A stretch of DNA of 64,000 nt from Cymodocea nodosa. Its lineage: Eukaryota > Streptophyta > Magnoliopsida > Alismatales > Cymodoceaceae. Within the stretch, counting starts at the first letter, position 1. Every line of letters starts with the position of its first letter. Shown piece by piece: positions 58,423 through 64,000 of the stretch. The stretch lies in assembly GCA_036874045.1 (NCBI GenBank), contig JAZBRI010000011.1, positions 7,631,001-7,695,000 of the forward strand, read 5' to 3'. Made by a program: the position numbers and the translations under genes. The notes beneath the pieces were generated by a model. The model was given only the letters and a program-made list of their open reading frames with translations. It had not been told where the DNA came from and searched no databases.

Positions 58423-60243
58423 ACTGTGATTTTGTGCTTTTAATGTTGTGTGTATTCTGCATTTATTTTTTAAAAAAAAGAAAAAAAAAGAAAATTTTTA
58501 GTGTTAGTTTTATTTTATAAAAAGAAAAAGAAAAGAAAAGCAAAATATCAATCAAGTTTGTTAGTATCTATTCTGGGAAACCAACTGGCTTGCTTGTGAG
58601 CCACCAAAGGCATAGGAGCCTAGGTTCCACACAAGACATTGAATTAACAATTTATGTTTTGTTATTTTGTTATATATTCTACTTTTATTCGTGAATGGAA
58701 AGTTTTTCAAAATCAAAAATCGAAAGATATGGAAAGAGATACAAAAGAACAAGGTATGTAATTGATTACTTATCCTGAATTTAGATTTAAACTCAGTTCA
58801 TAGAGTTATTCATTAACTCAACGAATTAAGTTTGTTGAGTTAGGTGCTAAGTCAACGAAACAATATTCATGCCTGCTAACAATTACTGTGTTTACTGTAA
58901 AATCTTTTACATTGAGGACAATGCAAAATGTAGGTATGGGGGGAGGTAATTAAAGTAAAAGTCAAGTAATTTTGTTAATTAAAGGAATTAGAATGGTACT
59001 GTAAAAGTTTTGTGAACATTGAAATTTTTTTTTTGAATTTGCTGTAACTATCCAATAATTGAGATTGTAAAATTTTTAAGCACTGTAACTACTTGAATGT
59101 TATATTTATAATCTTATATAAGATGCTACAAATTTTACTATTAATACAAATCTATATATAGTATCTTATGTTATTGCTGAATTTTATAAGTTTAACAGTT
59201 TCACGATTTAAAAAAAAAGAAATCAAAATGCTTAACTAAAACTTAGTAAATTATTTGAAATCTTGAAAGAGCTAAAATGTTGATTTTGGATTAAATGAGA
59301 TGGATATGATCAAGAATACATTTAATTTGATTGATTAAACTTGTAGAATGATTTATTTGTAAATCTTATTAAACTATAGAAAAAGTATGAGTTTATTGAT
59401 ATGGATTCATATTTTCAGTAAATAATAAAAGCAGGACTATACGAGATTTGTGTTTTATTACATCTGTATTAATGAAATACCTATATATATTGTGTTGAAA
59501 AAAAAAAAAAAAACTTTGAGAGGTTTTTAACTTGTTTGATCACGAGCTTTTTGTACTTGAGCAGATAGGTATGTAAGGATTGTTGACTTGAAAAAGGACT
59601 CTTTAAATCTGGCAACCTAAGATCCTAATCAGATCTGGGATTGTTGACTGAAAGCTCGATACATGAGTACATTAGAAAGCTTTTGTATGATTCAAGCTTT
59701 TCAAATTAACTTTTAAAGTACAAATATGCATATGCTGTTCTAAAAGGATAAAAGTGTTTGTGAAATATAGATATCTTTTGAATCAAGTATATTTTCTGTT
59801 ATTTAAGATTACTAATGTATGAATCTAGAATAGACTTTTGAAGTGCTTATTTGAGATACAATTCATTATTCTACTTGTTTTAATTATATTGAATTGGATT
59901 GTGTTTTGATTCGTATGTAGTTGAAATTTATTTTGAAAATCATATTGAAAAATTCAGGATAACAGATGTTTGAAAAGAAGAAAAAATGATAATATAATTA
60001 ACACCTATGTGATGCTAATATATTTTGTATGTAATTTACATATGTTTTAAATATATTTGCAGGTTGAAGAGGAGAAAGCAAAGTTAAAATAGATTGCTGA
60101 AAAATACAGAATATTTATATAGTAATCTAATGTATGTATTCTGAAGAAGAACAAAATGAAGAATTAATTCTAGAACTTTAGAAAGACCAACTAGTTAGAT
60201 CTTAGTTTGCTAAGAGACTAGCAAAATTTAAGTATGGGAGAAG
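58423..60243 (+). other. G non-coding region between F-box ORF and 3' LTR
   Basis: No gene. 58560-58645 is the conserved CTGGGAAACCAACT block. 58795-58860 has two more hairpin units (TTAACTCAACGAATTAAG and GTTGAGTTAGG). CATTGAGGACAATGC with AGGTATGGGGGGAGG is at 58911-58947. 59315-60065 is the module shared with Copia A. The region ends in the polypurine tract AAGTATGGGAGAAG at 60230-60243. Confidence 0.72.
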
Positions 60244-62563
60244 TGTTTAGAATGAAAAAGTGCATAATGTTAATGATTAAATGATGGTTAATTGCATAAT
60301 ATTTAGTTTATCATATGAGAATTAAGCCATTATGTTATAATTGCACTATTATATGCTTTAATGAAGGAATATGCATAATTTCAAGGAATTAATGTTAATT
60401 AAGTACATTTCTAAACTATTGGTAAGTTGCAAGTTTTTAATTCTTAAGTATCCAAATTTTTTGTTATTTCGGAGAGTTATATTGCATGTACCAGACAGTT
60501 ATGTTTTAAGTGCTTAAAGAATATTTTATTATTTTCTGAAGTACACATGTTGAAATATCAATGCATGACTTAAGTGGATTTTTGGTAAGTTATCTAGTAA
60601 CTATCCGAAATGCATCTGAGTATCGGATAGTTAGGTTTGTAAGTATTTGAAAAATCTTTTTATCATAAAATTTATTAAGGACACGTGTTGTTATCTGAAA
60701 ACCTGATTTAAGTGTGGTTTTATAGTATTAAGCATGATCTATTTTATTTGCATATATTTATATCATGTACAGGTACACAGTAACAACTTGTTGAGTTAGT
60801 GTTCTTTTTGTTGAAAGATCATGTGCCAACTCGTTGAGTTACAGGTTTAAAGGTATAAAAAAGTCATGTGAGAACTCGTTGAGTTATTGAGTAAAAACTT
60901 TAAGTTGTATATCGAACTCGTTAAGTAGAATTATGCATGTATTGAATTTAAATGCTTTATTATGTCATGTGAACTACACATGTATAACTCGTTAAGTTAG
61001 CATAACTATACACGTTGAGTTAATTGAATATACACTAAGGTAACACATTGTATTAGCAAGCTTATAAGTTATTTATTTATTGCACGTGCTTTATAGTTAA
61101 ATCAACGAAGTAAGTCCGTTGAGTTATTTGTACTTCCACGAACCATTTATTTTCTAATATGCCATTGTAGTAGTTGCAGAAATAAGAAATTTGAAAGAAA
61201 ACCACGATCGCACGTTTCACATAGAAATTCACTTGTGGAATGAAGAAGAAATCACCATCATTGATATGAATGAAGAAAATCCAACTGATCAATTAAGTAG
61301 AAGTAGTTACTACAGAAAGAAATATAAAAGAAGAGGAAAAAGACAAAGAAAGTGTGTGTGTAGAGGTGGAGGACCGTGCTAACTGTAGGTAGCGTTGGAA
61401 GTTCCCTAAAGCTCCACACCACCACCAAAATCACTAACCATCAGAGGTTTGTGAGGATACTTTTCTGATGTTGGGTCGATTCCAAGCCAAACATGGTGAC
61501 TAGCAACCATTGTGAGGAGTGATCACGTCGTGGGAAGGGAAGCCATTTTCACCAAGCACTGACTCATCTCTAGAGATCATAAAGCTTCTAGCCTTGGTTT
61601 CGGGTTGATGCCAGTATGTTGAAGAGGAGATCATCTTACAATTTTGGATTTGTGATTCTATAGGGAGAGGAGGCAAGATTGTAAGTGATTAAGTTTTCAG
61701 TGGTGTAATCGCATCGCATGTAGTGACAAAAGTTTTTATTGTCAATAGAGATTTTTACATTTCACCTTTCATTCATCTTTAGGAACATATCAAAACAAAA
61801 ATACCAAAAACAACAAATTATCTATGTTTAGATTTAGTATTAAAGTATTGTACTGTTTGTTTTGTATCGTGATTAATGCTATCATTGTCAGTATTGTGAA
61901 TGCTTTATGTTTGTTTGATTCAGAAAATAGAAAATAGTGTTATTGTTTACTGAAATTGATTTGTTCCAGATACTTAAAGATTTTAATGGTTATTGTTTAA
62001 AATATCTGAATGTTAGTATTTTTTAATGATAAATCTAATATTAACTAACATTCAAGAGCTTAATTGATGTTATTTACAATATGTGGAACTGCCTAATGGT
62101 TGGCCGAATTCCTCTGTAAATAGCAATATTTAACTAGAAAGATAGGCTCGTGGAGTTAACTTAAGTCCATGAAATCAGTCCGTTGAGTTAGCCATAACTC
62201 AATGAACTAAGTTCGTTGTGTTAACTGTAACTCAATGGAGTGCTTACTAAACACATATAAACCCCAATATAAAAATTGGAATAGTACACAATTTTGACTC
62301 AATCTTTGTGGGATCGACCTGTACTTGCACACAAATACAATATACACTGTGCACTTGAAGTTAAAACACAAATTGGAAGTAATATCTAATTTGTGTGAAA
62401 GGTTGTTTGTTTACTTCTAAAAGTAATTATTTATATAAGCATAAAAGCAAATTAAACAAGCATTTCTAGCACCGTTTAACAAATATAAGTTCACAAATCC
62501 AATACAAGTCTTCTAGTGTCGTTGTATATACAAGTTTAAGAATTAACTTAACAACCCCAAACA
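60244..62563 (+). repeat. Right LTR of G
   Basis: 2320 bp, from TGTTTAGAATG to CCCCAAACA. It shares start, order and end with the C1 LTRs at about 75-80% and its last 265 bp with the left remnant of G at about 95%. Contains hairpin words at 62149-62240 and a 450-bp U3 stretch resembling Copia A LTRs. Confidence 0.88.
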
Positions 62564-64000
62564 CTCCACAACACCACCACCAATCACCAACCATTGAAGG
62601 TCTATGAGGACACTTTCTAGATGTCGGGTTGATTTCGAACCAAACACGGTGATTGACAACCATTGGAAGGAGTGATCGTGTCGTAGGAAGGGAAACCATT
62701 TTTACCAAGCATCGAATCATCTCTTAAGAGATTGTAAAGCTTCTAGCCTTAGTTTCAGGTTGATGCCATTATATTGAAGAGGAGATCAACTTACAAGTCT
62801 CGGTTCACGATTCTATAGGGAGAGGAGGCATGACTATAAGTGATCAAGTTTTTAGAGGTGTAACCGTGTCGCATGTAGAGATGGAAGTTTTTATTGTCGA
62901 TAGAGAATTTTTACATTCACCTTTCGTTTCTCTTCAAGAACATATCAAAACAAGAACAAGACTAAATATTTGTTTTTATAGTTAGCATTTATGTATTGTA
63001 TTGTTTGTTTTGTATCGTGATTAGTGTTATTATTGTTAATTTTGTGAATGTTTCGTGTTTATTTGATTTAGAAAATAGAAAATAGTTTTATTGATTACTA
63101 AAAATGATTCGTACAAAATATCCAAAATCTTAATGGTTACTATTTAAAATATCTGAATGTTAGTATTGATTAATGATACATACTAGATGAACTAACATTA
63201 AAAAGCTTAATTGATGTTATTTACATTTTGTGGAATCACCCAATGGATGGTCGAATTCCTTTGTAAATTGCAAAATTTAATTGGAAATCACTAGTTAGGC
63301 TCATGGAGTTAACTTAAGTCCACGAGGATAGTTCGTTAGGTTAGTAGTAAGTCAATAGAGTGCGTAATTTAACACATATGAAACTCTAGTTGTAAACATC
63401 AAAATAGTATGTAATTTTTACTCAATCTCTATGCGATTGACCTGTACTTGCATACAAATACAATAGACACTATGCACTTGTAGTTAAAAATAAATTAGAT
63501 TTAATATCTAATTTGTGAAAATTGTTTATTTACTTTTAAAAGAAATTAATATATATTTAAAGTAAACAAAATTCTCCCAAACAAGTTTTCTAGTGTTGTT
63601 GCAAGGAACTGTAGTGGTATTTTGTTTTAATAGCATAAGGAGTGTTGTGTATTTTTATCATTGAGAATATAGCATATGCATATGCTCAAAGATTTTTGAA
63701 ACCTTTAGTTAGCATATGTAAATTCTACAATTTGGAAGGTCATGACATTGCTGATTGTTTGAAACTGAGACGATTGCAGATGATTCGATCACATGAATAA
63801 CAAATGCATTATATCCAATACAATAGAACTAAGTACGAGAATCCCATAGTTTACCCAACCAATAGTCAATTTAGAACAAGTGATATGTCGAGAGACAAGA
63901 AAGTTTGGGATGGGTATGACAGACTTGAGCGTAGTTTAGAACAAAACTTAGATAAACTAGAACAATACATGTTATTAGGATCTTATGGCTCACCAGTGGG
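62564..64000 (+). mobile_element. Athila-like copy C5 (LTR 3' half, PBS, ORF1 start), runs off the window
   Basis: 62564-63583 is the second half of an Athila-like LTR (CTCCACAACACCACC on), matching 61400-62563. The PBS-like TAGTGTTGTTGCAAGGA is at 63591-63607, and the knuckle ORF begins near 63668. G ends exactly inside this LTR, so G probably inserted into C5 or its relative. Confidence 0.85.
63668..64000 (+). pseudogene. C5 ORF1 start with CCHC-knuckle region
   Basis: The fourth copy of the short ORF that opens this family's internal region. AYAYAQRFLKPLVSIC, LEGHDIADCLKLR and VYPTNSQF words align with G 32629-33000. The knuckle is recognisable though decayed. It continues past the window edge. 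Several breaks. Confidence 0.75.

Larger units (their letters stand above)
32259..62563 (+). mobile_element. Giant Athila-like Gypsy element G, with two Copia guests
   Basis: One element of about 15 kb once its guests are left out. Parts in order: 3' end of the left LTR (32259-32522), PBS, ORF1 with CCHC knuckle, protease, RT, RNase H, integrase, repeat tract, hairpins, ORF-X (interrupted by Copia A2), hairpins, capsid (interrupted by Copia A3), hairpins, F-box ORF, module, polypurine tract and a 2.3-kb right LTR. The left and right LTR share 265 bp at about 95%, which supports treating all of it as one element. The left LTR is mostly lost. Coding parts carry perhaps 30 breaks in all. Confidence 0.82.

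Noticed and set aside
32259-62563. Reading the pol part, the ORF-X part and the F-box part as three unrelated elements
   Set aside because: ORF-X and capsid continue across the Copia guests and the outer LTR pieces match at about 95%, so one element is simpler.

Overview
The window is a stretch of plant nuclear DNA made almost wholly of LTR retrotransposons nested in one another. It is AT-rich, the elements are plant lineages (SIRE/Maximus-type Copia and Athila-type Gypsy), and one accessory ORF is a plant-style F-box protein. A flowering plant is the safe inference; I cannot name a genus. I see no host gene outside the elements, no tRNA or rRNA gene and no prokaryotic feature. All elements are fossils with several to many breaks.

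Layout. 1-7996: Copia A1 (LTR, pol, non-coding module, 3' accessory ORF2, LTR piece). 7997-9031: minus-strand Athila piece C0. 9032-29221: Copia B, split in its gag by a complete-ended Athila-like element C1 (10686-21252, with 5-bp target duplication). 29222-31658: Athila piece C3, followed by a minus-strand Copia B LTR piece (31659-32258). 32259-62563: one giant Athila-like element (G), about 15 kb without its guests, interrupted by Copia A2 (38924-44296) and Copia A3 (46963-56486); A3 itself holds a solo LTR of another family (52127-54313). 62564-64000: another Athila-like copy, C5, running off the end.

Most interesting result. The Athila-like family of C1 and G has an unusual order: LTR, a short ORF that opens with the gag CCHC knuckle and runs into protease-RT-RNase H-integrase, a decayed repeat tract, an accessory ORF-X (in G), then the gag capsid part downstream of pol, then an ORF with an N-terminal F-box and an F-box-associated-like C-terminus, then the 3' LTR. 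Four copies (C0, C1, G, C5) start with the knuckle ORF directly after the LTR, and two (C1, G) have capsid then F-box before the 3' LTR, so the order looks like a family trait. I know of no described LTR element with a split, permuted gag plus an F-box cargo, but no search was possible.

A second theme is exchange between superfamilies. ORF-X of the Gypsy element resembles ORF2 of the Copia elements. About 800 bp of non-coding DNA after Copia A pol resembles the region between the F-box ORF and the Gypsy 3' LTR. About 450 bp of the Copia A LTR resembles the Gypsy LTR, with one block of about 110 bp near 90% identical. A Gypsy-LTR-like block lies upstream of Copia B ORF2. A short inverted-repeat phrase (CGTTGAGTTA ... 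TAACTCAACG) is scattered through both.

Relative age by eye: C1 LTRs differ by about 5% over the first 415 bp; the two LTR pieces of G by about 5% over 265 bp; A2 LTRs by about 2% over 268 bp. This agrees with the nesting and suggests activity within roughly the last few million years at usual plant rates (inference).
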